In this document: piece by piece, positions 23,233-35,945 of the stretch
Numbering within the stretch: position 1 is the stretch's first letter
Layout of the letters: each line of letters starts with the position of its first letter
The notes under the pieces: model-generated
Databases searched by the model: none
Told to the model about the DNA's origin: nothing
Seen by the model: only the letters and a program-made list of their open reading frames with translations
Origin: Acanthosoma haemorrhoidale
Taxonomy: Eukaryota > Arthropoda > Insecta > Hemiptera > Acanthosomatidae
DNA length: 64,000 nucleotides
Reading direction: 5' to 3'
NCBI GenBank assembly: GCA_930367205.1
Contig: OV884011.1
Span: forward strand, 141,605,937 to 141,669,936
Made by a program: the position numbers and the translations under genes

Positions 23233-25820
23233 ATTTGATAATACATATTAAATCTTTATTTCACTTTTTTGTTTATATGTATATCATTTCTTACATTGAC
23301 AGATTATTTAGTGAATCATTTACCCCTAACATATTTGCGCTTCATTTACAATTATGCATAGCAACGAGAATGTCCGAAGAAAAAATTGCGGTTTATGATA
23401 TTTTTAGACACTACTGAAAATAATAGAGTGTGAAGGTGGCAACCGAAGAAATATGATAGTTTCGGCGGAAGGTTAAAGGGCTTCGAAATATGAATGCTCT
23501 TTTCCTGAATTGCTTCAATGCTACGTCTTCAAGAGGTGGCTGTATCAGTCGCTGTACAGTTTTCGATGATGATGAAATACTCAAGAGTGGAAGTCATGCA
23601 AAAAGGATAAGCGGGTGCAATAATGACATATACTGCCATATAAAGTATATTAATTTTTGAAATAAACTAGTTCTAGGCACAAGATCTGTCGAACGAGGGT
23701 GTTTGTGTACTGTTTATGAACTAGTTAAAAATGACAAATGATGTGTTAATCTTACCTGAATTTATTGTACTTTTCGCCAGGGCAGCAGCTTTGTACTAAC
23801 TGAGAGACGGGACTTTTGAAAGTAGATTTGAGAAGAGAAGCAAAGTTAACGACCAGGTGGTGTGATTGCAGTTAAACTAGGGCTGTCATTTGGGATAATT
23901 TCATGGCATTAGCAACGAATTACCGACTACCCCCACCTAAAATAATATCGACTTAATATTCTTTTCTACTTTATTTTTTTTTTCTTCTTTGAATACATTT
24001 TATAAAACATTATTTTCTAACGGGCTTAACCTTTAAGCACCCATGACGTTTAGATTAGTTTTAATTATTTTTGTCATTTAATCAATTAATTCTTGCTGAA
24101 AAACTAAGCCATATTAAGTAAAGTAAAATTATAGATCTCGACGTCATGGTTAATATTACGTAATATTTCTTGGGGCTTTAGTACACTACTATTACAAAAG
24201 TGATTAACTTTAACATCGTTTTTCAAATAACTAAAAAATAAGTATTTTCTAATATTGAGTACGGTATCTTATTAAATAGCTAGACGTTCTGATTAATAAA
24301 ACTGAATATTGAAACTTACAAGTGGAACTCAGTTGCCTGGAGATTTTCAACCACTATCGTAAAATCTCCAATTTCCCTAAATATAATTGCTTGATTCTTT
24401 GTATTCCCCATGCTATATATTTATCTTGGTTAACTTATTTCATTGCTTAAAAATATTGTATAAAACGAAAAAAAAAAAACATACGGTTAGTTCAATCAGT
24501 TAAATTACGATTAAGGTCACCTACGATTTACTAATGAATACTATGAAAGAATGTTACATTTATGGCCCGTTGCTTATGATTTTCATTGCACTAAAATGAG
24601 TTTCGAAAGTTTTATCTATTTTCTCTACGTGTTTCACAATTGTGAGAGCGGAATCCTCATCCGAGTGAGCAATGCCAACAGACAGAAAATGGTGTTTACT
24701 CTAGCGTAAATTCACCCAAGTCCAACGAAATACGCTAGGGATGAATAATCGTGTAATGGGCGATAATCAGGCATAATCTCTTCTCCGTTTAACTTTTTTC
24801 ATTCTCTATATAAACCATCTTGCCTCTTAATTTTGAATCAGAGTATTGTCATCTCATTCAGTGCTTAGCAGATCTTCGGGCGCATAGCCAACGTCCACTG
24901 TAATACTTAATAATATTTATTCATTGCGGTCCGAGTTCAATATATTTTACATAAATGGTAAAGGTTTGTACAAACAGGAAAGACAAAAAAAACAACGAAT
25001 GTAAAGCACAAACCAATAAAAGAGTAAAAAAAATATCATTTTTAATATATAATTCTATACCTCGATACAGGCGGTTTTTAAATTCCCTCTTTTTGGCTTC
25101 TCTTAAGTAGCGAATTGCTCATGTTGGTTGCGTTAATTTAAATTTGTATCTAGTGACCAGCTCTTTGATGTGCACATTCAGTGGAAGTAATACTACTTCG
25201 TCCTAAATTTACCGGTTTCTAACGGAGCATTGAGGATCATCCTTGTTCCTGGATGACTGGATAACTGAAGCAGCAGTCCAAATCGAGGAAGCGTACGTCA
25301 GTAATGATCAAAGTAAAGAGAACAGTAACTTTATTAAGATTTTTTATTTTAAATTTATTATCGGTACTCCAACCGGGGTATTATTGAATACAAAAAGTGC
25401 AATAATAATCATTGATTTTTGTAGGTCTACTTTTTTTTAATAGAACAGTTTCCGTGGCCACATTATATGATCAAATAAACTGAAAACTGAATACGTGGTG
25501 CAACAAATCACAAAGGGGTGGCCGACCGAGGGCAACTTAGATTAAATAGGGTTGTTAGTATATGGCCCAGAAGAGCTAGGCTTTTACCTTTGAACCTTTA
25601 TTTCGATTTTCAAAACCGGATTAGAGTACTTATTTAACGAGAAATTTCTTAGAGGAGATGGGAGGCTGATACATAAAAAAAAAATCATAATGCCGCCTAA
25701 ATTGAATGTTTTTCGTATTTTTTAACGTTGATTTCCTAGCAGGAAATCAAAACTAGGTATGCATGTTTAGCCAATCAGACCATTACTAGAATCTACCGAG
25801 CTAACCTGTACTCAGCATAG
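23233..25820. other. Intergenic DNA with a possible TATA/initiator pair
   Basis: No coding region is supported. At 24808 there is a strong TATA word (CTATATAAAC) with TCAGA about 29 bp downstream and TCAGT further on. This spacing fits an arthropod core promoter, or the R start of an LTR, but no following gene or LTR partner was found. Confidence 0.3.
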
Positions 25821-26087
25821 TGTCGGGGAAGAAAGGACATTTTTTTTTTATTTAAGGAAAATTAATGTGTTATTAAATTTGTATTATGAAGATGTTGTGG
25901 CCACCTCTTAATTATGAATGATTAGAAGTTCCCCTGCTAATGACGTCAGTCAGAGAGGGAGCAGAAGCTAGTGGGGGGAACAGCCGCAGGTGTGGGAACC
26001 GTCCCCACCACGGCTGGCCTGCCTATATAACCCAGCCGTCTTAGGGCGGACCACAGAACAGTCCGAACCGATTCACAGCTCTCTCTC

Positions 26088-26145
<58 letters not shown>

Positions 26146-26525
26146 CTGGCGCTTGCGGCTCTACTCAAACAATGGCCTTCTCATTCAACTACCTCTGCAT
26201 CTCTCTCTCTCCTAGCCTCGCTATGTTTTAGTCCGGAGTTGTCGGACCCCACACCTTCCTAGTGTAATATAAACCCACCCTGTTCCTCTTCTTCTGAACA
26301 TAGTGCTTTGTCGGGGCACACCTTCTAAGATCTTATGGAGTCAGATCAAAGCGAATTAAGCTGCCCACCGACTAGGCCACCAGCAGAGGTGAAAGACCAC
26401 AGGTCCACAGTTTTATCTCTTTCTAGGTGCTCGCCGGACGGCAGCTAGAGGTTGTAGCGACCCTAGCCCGCGGTGGGCGTCCTCTCCCCACCTTGGGGAT
26501 CCTCACGTCCAATAACTCCCCGACA
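25821..26525 (+). mobile_element. Probable solo LTR (about 705 bp)
   Basis: The segment begins TGTCGGGG and ends CCCCGACA, an 8-bp perfect terminal inverted repeat in the TG..CA form of LTRs. Inside are a TATA box (CTATATAACC, 26022), a likely start region 25-35 bp downstream (GAACAGTC), a CT microsatellite and a GC-richer end part with AATATAAA at about 26267, in the order promoter, R, U5. No second LTR, primer-binding site or gag/pol frame adjoins it, so it is best read as a solo LTR left by recombination. The 5-bp flanks (CATAG and GAAAA) do not match, so there is no visible target-site duplication. Orientation is from the TATA box. Confidence 0.65.
26080..26143. repeat. (CT)n microsatellite within the LTR
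   Basis: About 64 bp of CT repeats with one CTAT interruption near 26092. It begins about 55 bp after the TATA box, so it would fall in the transcribed leader. Confidence 0.95.
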
Positions 26526-26775
26526 GAAAAATACTGAAGAATTAATGTTTTATCAATTCTGTATTTTTTTTAGATTTAGGTATTTTTTAGATACTACCTT
26601 TAAGAATATTGTCAGTTGTGTGAAAATGAAAAAAGGGCCACAGAGAGAATGAGAGAAGTGGAACAATGCTGAATTGCATTTCGGATAAGAAACGAAAGGT
26701 TGGTATAATTGATAATAGATTAGTTAGAATGTTTAAGTGGGTATGTTATTTGCCAGTATTCCTGTAGGTAGTGCG

Positions 26776-27375
26776 TAGTAAGGAATGGATGAAGGTCAGA
26801 GAGATGTAGCGGGAGAAGGCGGCATAACAACTGGTGAGAGGGTGATCGTAGACACGAACTCCGTGAGTTATTTCGGAAATGGTCAGGATTCGGCAAAAAC
26901 GTTAATATTTTTATGTCAAATCAGGGTGTAAAAATAGTATGACTGACTTATTGGTGAAAATAATTTGTTAATTAGAAGGCAAAACTCGATAGAGTGTTAG
27001 GTATCTTTGGAAATATTGCGACGTGGAGAATTTAATTAAAATATCGAACAGTTTTAAATAAAATATCAACAGAAAAAGATCTCCGAGAAGCCTTGGAGGC
27101 TGATGCCGCTGTAAAGCAAAAGGAAAAAGAAAACGCAGATTTGATTGCAGAACTTAGAAAGGTAATCAATGGACTAGACATCAAGGGAAAGTCGGAAATT
27201 ATAGGAAATCACTCGAGCACAACCTCGGACCTAAAGGAGGAGTGCACTTAAAGACCAGCGAAGAAAGACTTATAAAAAGAAAAGAAAGGTCTAGGGATAG
27301 TAACGCGTTAGCGGTAGTAAGGAATGGATGAAGGTGAGAGAATGGTAGCGGGGAGGGAATGACGGCAGAACACTG
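26776..27375. repeat. Pair of direct repeats around a small charged open frame
   Basis: The word TAGTAAGGAATGGATGAAGG starts both at 26777 and at 27315, each followed by related GAGAG..TAGCGGG text for about 35 bp more. Between them, on the plus strand, the frame from 27036 to 27251 is open and encodes a Lys/Glu/Ala-rich helical stretch (for example EALEADAAVKQKEKE) ending in TAA; an acceptor-like AACAG lies at 27068-27072. The product resembles a coiled coil but is not recognised. The repeats may be ends of an element or a local duplication. Confidence 0.4.
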
Positions 27376-30300
27376 AGCAATTAAAACGGTCGAACCAAAT
27401 CACGCCATTGCAATAATGCGCTGACAAAATTGTCAAACAGGAAAAAAATGTTTTTTTTTCCAGTTATTTTTGCAGCTTTGTCTGGACGGTAAAAAGTGTT
27501 TAAGATACCATACCTTGGATTAAGCAAAACTGAACGTTAACTTCCGTCACAAGCCGAGGGAGTATTTTTTTTTAGGGAAACATTCCATTGGTTTTGGTTG
27601 CTATTTTACTCAATTTTGACTCTCGAATGTTACTCTTCGACAATCGATTATGGAAGGGCACGGGTTTTGTTTTTGTTTAGTGTTTCTGAGTTCCTAATAT
27701 TAGTTAAAAGTGGTTGATCACCCCACCCCACCCTCCAATGTAAAATGTAAATACATTTCAGGCTAAAATGTGAGATCGCCTTTAACAACTGTAAAAAATT
27801 ATTATTATTTGATATTAAGCATATATTTCCTTAAATAACATGGTTTACAACCACTTAGAAGAAATACTCTACTACATTTAAAATTCTTGTTATTCAGTAT
27901 GTTTCATCCGTGGTGTATTAATGAAACATAATTTTTATAAAATCTAAGTTGATTTCTTATCAATTATTTTATTTTTACAGCTGCTAGTCGAAAACCAAAA
28001 ATATTTTTTTATTATAAAATGAGAATAAAGAATAAATAATATTTATATATTTGGAAATGCTGTGCATAAATACAGATCGGCGAAAAATTGCATCCAAGAT
28101 GAATATGTTTTAAAAGACTGAACCTTGTTTTTCAAAAAACTAAACCTGCTCATAAGAACAGGATATTCAAGCAAATTGTTATTTTTATTTCATATTAAAA
28201 CTCTTGGTTTCCACACTGCAATGTCTAAAATTAGGATAGTTTGTTTTTCTATACAAAAATATCTCCTTTGGAGTTAAGTAATACTTTTTTGTCAACTTTC
28301 ACTTATGTGTACAGCTAGAACCTTTTTTTTTTTTTGGTATAGGAACATCAAGCAGATATCAAGTGGGTATCTATTTTATTTATAAAATTGTTCAATGGTG
28401 ATAGATGATTAATAACATATTCATTTAAATTTTATACTAAAAATGGCAGTTTTAATATATTTTTTAATAATGACAGTTAAAAAAAAATCAAATTACATAT
28501 TGCTATAGAATTACATACCCACCTATAAATTATAGACATATGATAAATTCCTATTTATACTACTTAAATGTGGGAATTCCTGGTTAAATATCATATCTTT
28601 ATCTTGAACAGGGGTCCTGCAATGATCTGTACGTACTGACAAGACACGCGAGTAAAAAAATAACGGGTTTCTGGTTTTTAAAAACTGACGAAACGACAAA
28701 AAAAAAAATGTAAATTGTTATGATTTGTAACAAAACTCCAGTTAATCGTGATACAATCACAGTTATATGCTTCGAATACAAGCGTTTAATATATAGCTGA
28801 AATTATATTGGTTAGGTCGGTCACCTACAGTTAATAGTCATTTCCTTCCACCAGAATTATTGTTACAATTATCTTGAAAAATATTGAATACAATTTATTG
28901 TCCCCAAAAGGTAGTATTCATGGTTTTATTCATGGTTGGTTTAGTTATTTAAATTGTAAAAAATGAAGAAAAGGATCTGTTCACTTCCAAGTTTGCTTTG
29001 TCGTCACTGTCGTGTCGATAGCTTGTTTGTTTGCAGTTGAAGTACAGGTGCTTTATTGACTGAACACATCTGCGTTTGCTTTGAGTCACGGTGAAATAGG
29101 AAGCATATCAAGTAATGACGTTTTTGGACAGAAAGTTTAATAGACAAACAGGTAATTAATAAACCAGATTGTTATGCTACGAGTTTTTCACATTGGCGAT
29201 CATTTTTACATTCGAAGATAATGTCAAGGTAATCTCTGTCATGTTATATGCGATAACGGACAAAATTACAAATGCTAAATCAAAAAATAAAAATATAAAG
29301 AAGAAAACAAAACTTCAAGCCCAAGCGAGAAAAAAAAAATCAACCTTAGCTTCTTCATATATATTACAAAAATATCTTCGATGCTTTGGTGAAACTGAGA
29401 GTGGCTGTTTTATATGTGGCTCTTTCCCTGGGAATCCCCTGAACATTTACTAAGAATCAGACAAACCTGCTTTTAGTAGCAAATTGCCTCTTATACTTTC
29501 TGGAAGTAGCTAATTACTGCGATACAACCGAGCAGCTTTGATATTTGGACCAAGAAATATTTATGAACCATCAAAGCAAGATATGATTAGCTTTGTAGAT
29601 ATAAAAGTTTAATAACTTAAAATATACACCTTTTTCTGTATACTACAGAAAGTTAAACTGCACACACTCACTAGTTGTGGACAACTGTTACTCAAGTCAA
29701 AATGAAAATATTACAAAAATTTTACTACTGATAATATTATGGCAAGTTAAATAATCTTGTAGAGGAGAGTCTTTTAAAAAACTTTATTATGAATAACAAT
29801 CAAAACACTGGTATATATACAAATATTAATCAGTTACAGCGTCAGAACATACTTTAGTGAATGCTTAGGCACTCAAGTGAGGGTGTCTTGGCCCTAAGCA
29901 GGTAGGAAAAGGGTTAGGAGTTTAGGGAAGAAAATCCCAAGGGAGAAAAAAACAAGGGGGCCATAAATCTCAACTGAGTTACACGTTTCTACTAAAAATG
30001 TAAGATACAATGAGTATTATATAACTGGCAACTAGACTTCGGAGTTGCATTTTTCAAATATATTTGATAGACGCCGCTAAAATTGTAAAAAATGGAAAGA
30101 TGAACTAATCGACAAAAATGTCGTTTATACAGTTCGCATAACTTGGTCCATCTACAGTAGGCTGTCTGTAATTGATTAATTTCTATAAATAAACTCTTTA
30201 CTGCGCATGAAACCATTTCTTTTCCAAACCAAGATACTTAACGACTGTTTCATGTAGAAACCAATGTAATATGCTCATAATAAAACCTTGTAAAAAACGA

Positions 30301-32146
30301 AATTCAATTTTTTTCTTTTGTATTCAGGATGTAACGTCAATTATTCAATTTCATTGTATTATAGATTATTCGCCGATCCAATAAGGTATATTGTTTGTTA
30401 AGTTTCATTTTGTTATTGAATTAATTGTATTTTTTGGATAATTTTAAATTTTAAATCACCAATAATATATACACCCCTACACAATGCTGAAATCATATAC
30501 GTCATATAAGTGTACACCCTGTATGTACCTAAGTTAGTCTAGATTTTTCATGCACTGTGGTGCTATACAACGAGGTAGTTTAATGTCTAGCTTAAGTAGG
30601 TAAAATAAAGATATTCTACGATGAACAATATGTCATTTGTCTTTAGTTTCTAGCTCTAAAACATTAAATTACTGAATGAGCTTTAACTATGGTTAAATAA
30701 AAGTCACGAAAACTTTCAATAACAACTTTAACTCAATAGTTTTGATTTGAGGTATGATATTTTCAATGGAAGTTTTTATTAGTGCCCCAAAGATGCTTAA
30801 AAAAGGTACAATCGTTATCAATTACTTGTAATAAAAACGTAGGTTATCACATTAAGGAACAAATAATTCTGAATAATATTGTATATAGTATAAAATATGT
30901 TTATTGTACTATTATTACCAGTAGTACTATTAAGATTCATTAAAAATATCAACCGTAACGATATATCACACGCTTGACTTGAATTATTTTTTCAAGATTG
31001 GAATTTTATTCATCCTTCATGACAACCTCGACCGAAATTTCATCAGTGACGTAGGAGATATTTCAAAAAAGTTATAATTTTTAGAATCACTGCCAAAGCA
31101 ATGAGTATAAATTTAACAAACGAAAGAACTATCTGTACTATTTCAAAGTAAATCTTCACCCAACATCCGTTATTGAATAGAGGAATATTTGTCCAGTTAA
31201 ATAAGAGCATGATTTTGCTTTCCAAGATCCGACAGCCATGACATCCTTCCATAAATGCATGGTCAAATACTTGTACTCCGACTGCAGAATATTATGGCCT
31301 GTGATCATCCTCCTATTATGGCCTGTGATATTGCTCCTAATCAATTTGTTACCACGTTCCCCTACTCATCTTTAATTATAATTATTCTATAGATTAATGT
31401 GCTCATTACTTGCTCATATATATAAAATAAATCACAAGTGACTAAAATAATCAAATTTCATTTTGCGAAAGAGAAGAACTAGATCGAGATTTTCAGTATC
31501 TTAATTTAGGAACAACGAATCTCACTTTTTTTTTCTAAATTTACATCGGTCTGTTCTGCTAAAAAAAAAAAAAAATAACTCAATGAATATTTAAAATCAA
31601 CCATTGATGGTTCAAAATGTATTTTTTCACAAACGATATTGGTGTCTTGCATAACTATTGATTTTTTTTTTCTTTAACATATAAAATAATAGTATTTTAT
31701 TTAAACAAATATTATACAATTTACATAACCCTAGACTGGCTATTCATATTAAAGGCTTCGAAAGGTTTTATTTTTTGGAACTGCATACAAATTTGTTTGT
31801 TTGTGACTTCAAGCGTTTTCAACGGTAGAGAAAAGAGTTTTTAATCTTTAATTGCTTCAAGGGACCTATGCTTCGTTAGTTATTTCTTCATACTCCGTTT
31901 GTGAAAGAATATCTTGTCCAAAATCCGATAAGTAGTATGGAGAGTGTTATCAAAATGGTTCATACAGGCGTAAGTATAGCTTGATTCAGAGTGAAGCCAG
32001 CTAACAAAACATCAACGTGTTTTTGTTTTTTTTTGGTTTGAGACTTTGTTTTTTAATTATTTCTCCTTCTGTGTATTGTTCACTTGTTGGCTAACGTGAG
32101 CGAATGAAGGTCCCCAAACCCAAAAAAACATATCTTTAATTAAGCT
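27376..32146. other. Long AT-rich stretch without a supported gene
   Basis: No convincing exon was found. At 29775-29960 a segment begins with AACTTTATTATG, the reverse of an AATAAAGTT tail, followed by less AT-rich text with GGCCCTAAGCAGG; this looks like the 3' tail of another retroelement on the minus strand, without coding part. A 26-bp unit ATTATGGCCTGTGAT(..)CTCCT occurs twice in tandem at 31290-31340. Confidence 0.35.
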
Positions 32147-32745
32147 TTTTTTTTTTTCTTAGCTCTCAACTGGAAATATAGGATGTAGGAAAAATAAAGG
32201 AAATTATTTGGGATGATGGGTGCCTTTCAATGAGGGGAGTCCCATTTGAAGGAAGTATGAGAAGGATATGGGGTGTGGGATGCCTAGGGGTACTAGGCAT
32301 TGGTTTGAAGTCGGCCAGGTCACTCCTGGCCTCGGCCCCTGTAGGGGGCTGCACTGAGTCGGCCAGTCGGCCGGGGAATCGACCTACCCTGAGCAGGTAG
32401 AAAGGGTCTTCTTGCTTCGGTTGAGTCGGCCGGTAGATCTTCCTCTATCTCTCGGCTGGGAGTCAGTCGTTCAGTCTCCGTCAGGGGGCTTGGGTTCGAT
32501 CACGTCTATTTGTCTCCAGGCTTCTGAAGTCCAGCAGTACTTCCATCGGACAGGCATTGGTGGTGGTTGAAGGTCGGAGAAGAGTGGGTTGTGGCAGTGT
32601 TGTAACAAGTCGAAAAATTTGATATGTCGTCTCTTGATGAAATCTTGAATGGTGAGCACTTCAAATTTTTCGTGGATGTCGTTTGCCTTCATTCGGTGGA
32701 ACGGGGTATGTGTGAGGGAGGTACGGAGATTTCTTTGTTGAAATA
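32147..32745 (-). mobile_element. LINE 3' fragment with poly(A) (second family)
   Basis: On the minus strand the frame gives the C-terminal end of a LINE ORF2: RTSLTHTPFHRMK, TIQDFIKRRHIKFFDLLQ and HCHNPLFSDL, matching the typical TI..FI..R...FF..L..H.NPL pattern at the end of jockey/CR1-type reverse transcriptases, then a TGA near 32471. A GC-rich 3' region with repeated GGCCGACT words follows and ends in a run of 11 A at 32149-32159. The sequence differs from the 10-23 kb family, so this is another LINE family. Confidence 0.75.
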
Positions 32746-33198
32746 TTCATTAATTTAGCTATTTACCATATTTTAAATCAATGGTGACATAAAAACAATA
32801 TAGTTGGGAACGTTGAAACAAAGCTGCGAGTTAAATCGCTCTCTTTACATTACGATGTATGATAGATAACTAATCAGACAATTACTTTGAAGGTGAGCTC
32901 ACACCTTCATGCTACTTGTACTTGTAAGTGTGGAAATTTCCACTATGAGGCAAGCAATGGTATTATCTGGAAATAACGGCCCGTTAGATTCGTAATTAGA
33001 GGTGAACTGAAAAGAATTCCCGCAATCACAGCCTCTGAGGGAGGGGGGAAGATTCAAAAGAAAGGCCGTTAAATAATGGGAGATACTCAATAGATAACAT
33101 AAAAATGATTGCAAAGATCGAGTAGATAGATTTTCCCGGAGCTCCAATCTCCCTGGATGAGGTAACCCGTTGCAGGAACGCCTCAATAATTACAAAAA

Positions 33199-33555
33199 AT
33201 GTTACTTCATATTGTCTTCTTTCAAATGCTTCTAGCCGCTGAATTTAGTTCTACAATAAGCCGATATTATCTCCAGTTTATAAATATTTGCGACTTTACC
33301 CCGAAAATGCTGGTCCTGTCACTCTTCATCGTTCAACCCTCTTTCATTCTTTTTTCTACATCTGTCCTAGTTATTGTTGACTTGCTGAAAACAGAACAAA
33401 AACATCTTCATGCGTTCCCTTCTTCCTTTTGGGATGAATTTTATGTATTTTCTTGGACCATTGTTATTTACACATCTTTATTAAACAACCATCTTCTATA
33501 TATTTCATACATTTTTACAATTCTTAAAACATATGGGCTCCAGAAAGCAGGATAA
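33199..33555 (+). other. Hydrophobic 118-codon open frame, unrecognised
   Basis: An ATG-initiated frame of 118 codons, rich in Leu, Phe, Ile, Ser and Tyr, with two or three stretches long enough to span a membrane (for example MLVLSLFIVQPSFILF near residue 37). The mix of membrane stretches with short polar links recalls parts of insect chemoreceptors, but no family signature such as the receptor TYhhhhhQF motif was seen. It could also be a chance frame in AT-rich DNA. Confidence 0.2.
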
Positions 33556-33599
33556 TGTATTTAAAATTCTGAGAAAAATATTCATCACTGTAACACTAT

Positions 33600-33850
33600 T
33601 GAGGCCGCAGTGTTCTGAATTTCCCCCATGGTCAATCGCTGCGTCGCTGGAACCTTGGTCGAAGATCCCACAAGGATGACCAGCCCAATATTACTAACGG
33701 CTGTATTACCATATCATTACTGGAGATGGTATTGATACTCTGCGTCACCGCAGCTCCATTTAAGCGGCTCCCATTGTCTTGGCTGGAGCTCGAAGGATCA
33801 TCAGTTCCCAGTTGCAAAATGCAATCGATTCTGAATGCGTTTCAAGCAAC
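33600..33850. other. Less AT-rich unexplained block
   Basis: About 250 bp with clearly higher GC than the flanks. On the minus strand one frame is open over 33632-33830 and contains DDPSSSSQDNGSRLNG; a second frame of the same strand is open for 42 codons. A minus-strand donor-like ATG|GTAATA at about 33715 would make the first frame an exon, but there are no partner exons. A mobile-element remnant is equally possible. Confidence 0.2.
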
Positions 33851-35814
33851 ATACGAATCAGAAGTTTCTCACTAAAGATTTATTTGGAATCACTCATTTA
33901 TTTGGAAATATTTTACTACTTCATAGCTGACTAGATATAATTTAAATGAGTACATTGGCTATATTGAGGAGTTCGGACAATCTTCAAAGAATGCGCAAGA
34001 GTTGCATGAGTGCCGGCACGCGGATGAATGGATTTACACCTAATATTAATAGCTCTTGGGATTTTGGGTTGAAATGGTTTGATATTTTGAAGGTTTGTCT
34101 GTCCTCCAGAGTTCAAGTCCATATCCTGTTTTTTTAGTGGATAATTTGATTTTTAGAGCAAGGTTACAGTTTCAATTAAGTAATCCTAAGGAGCTGGCCA
34201 AAGCATCGGTTTAGTTCTTTTCTTTCAATGCTCTTGTGAGGTCACTGGATATTTTGTTTTTGAAGTTAGTTTTTCGTAATATTCTTAAAAGGACTTATTA
34301 TATATGTAGGGCTACGTATTTAAAATTAAAATAAACCTTAACTGATAATTCATGTAACTAAATGATGGTGTAAAATCATACATCCGCTTTTTGGTTTTCA
34401 TAGCAAGGAATCTTCCTAAAATGTTGTCATTTACAATCAGCAATAAAATTGTGAACGTACATTTTTTTTTTTTAAAAACTATTATCAATTGCTTTGATGA
34501 ATAATAATAATAACATCACAATGTCTTAGTCATGAGTTTCTAAGTAACTGTTTGATCTTTCTACTTCTTAGACTGCGGTCTGCGTACTAAGTTTGATTGA
34601 ACATTTGTCGATCGTTTAATGACTTTCATACCGTGAGTCGTTTTTTATAAAATGGTGCAAGCAAGTACGGTGTAAGCAGTGAAAAATAACGTAAAAAGAA
34701 CTTCAAAGTTCAGAAGGTGTTCATAATGTATGGCCCACCCTTGAATAAAAGGAGTGGCCACACTTGAAAATTTAACGAAACTGTTTAAATTATAACTATC
34801 TCAGAATCATACTAATGTAAACAAACTTCTATTCAAACTCCCTTTGATGTTCGAATCCTGAGTTTACAGTCTCAGAATACATTGGCTTTACTAAAAACTT
34901 GATGAGTTGTTCCATTGAAAAGTAGAGTGTGAGAACACAAATACCTGCTTAAAGTATTTCAAATAGCACCTCAGGCCTAGGAACCAAACAAAATTATGGT
35001 TCTTGATCTATCAATCGAGCAGTTTTGAAAACTAGTTGTAGATCAAGGGAGTACAGAGTTCTTCTAGGTCATGGACCAGTCGCCCTCACTTAACGGGAAC
35101 ACGGTCAACAAAACTGAAAACATAAATATACAATGTAATTTTTTTATATAAATAAATAAAAACATTTAAAGTATTTGATCTGGCTAAGTATTTTTATTAA
35201 TATTTTTAAATTTATTCTAAAAAGATTAACACGTCACCAAGACCATTAACTACATCTGTGACTTTACAAAAAATGTTCATGCCCGAGTAGATAAAACTAC
35301 TTTTTTCTTCAAATTTATTTTAATTTAATTATATTATTACCCTAAGCTGTTGATGGCCAAAAATTTCCAAGAAAACCAATTCTGGATTGAAACTTAAGAA
35401 ACTTTAAATGTTTTCCGCCAGAACGAGATTTCTCATGATTCCTTTTTCTTCCATAAATTGTATTTTAACCAACAGCTAATGAGCTTAATCTTGCGTGTTA
35501 TACAATGTATATTTAAAGTTCTAGATCGCTTACAAAATTTTTTAGACTGATAGACATTCGGACAAAAACCGAGATTTCTTCTGTCATTAAATATAACGTT
35601 ACACCACACCCTTCATGCTCTGCGATTAGATGTTTCAAAAAGTATGGATTTTTGGCATACCCTACATTTCTTAAGTTAAAAAATAATATATGTCGTTGTT
35701 GAATAGCGTGAAAATGTTGTATATACATTGTCTTTGTACTAGTCGATGTTCCACAATTTTTTAATAATCATTGAAAAGGTTGACAAAAAAATACCAGTGG
35801 GACGTTATACCACC

Positions 35815-35945
35815 TAAGCTAGTGCTGCTCGAGTGAGGGAATTCTCATTGGCTAGGGTGTTACGCTAATTGTCAACACCACACCAAATTGCTGATGGAGC
35901 AGGCGGCCGCGATGTGGTTGGAATCTCGTTCCTCCCAGTATATTT
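35815..35945 (+). mobile_element. Possible tRNA-derived SINE remnant
   Basis: TGGCTAGGGTGTTACGC resembles a tRNA-type A box and GGTTGGAATCTCG, about 65 bp downstream, resembles a B box. The patch is GC-richer than its surroundings. The spacing is longer than in a tRNA, and no tail repeat was seen, so the call is tentative. Confidence 0.25.

Noticed and set aside
25946..26262. Open frames on both strands over the CT tract at 26.1 kb
   Set aside because: They are explained by the microsatellite inside the solo LTR and have no protein features outside it.
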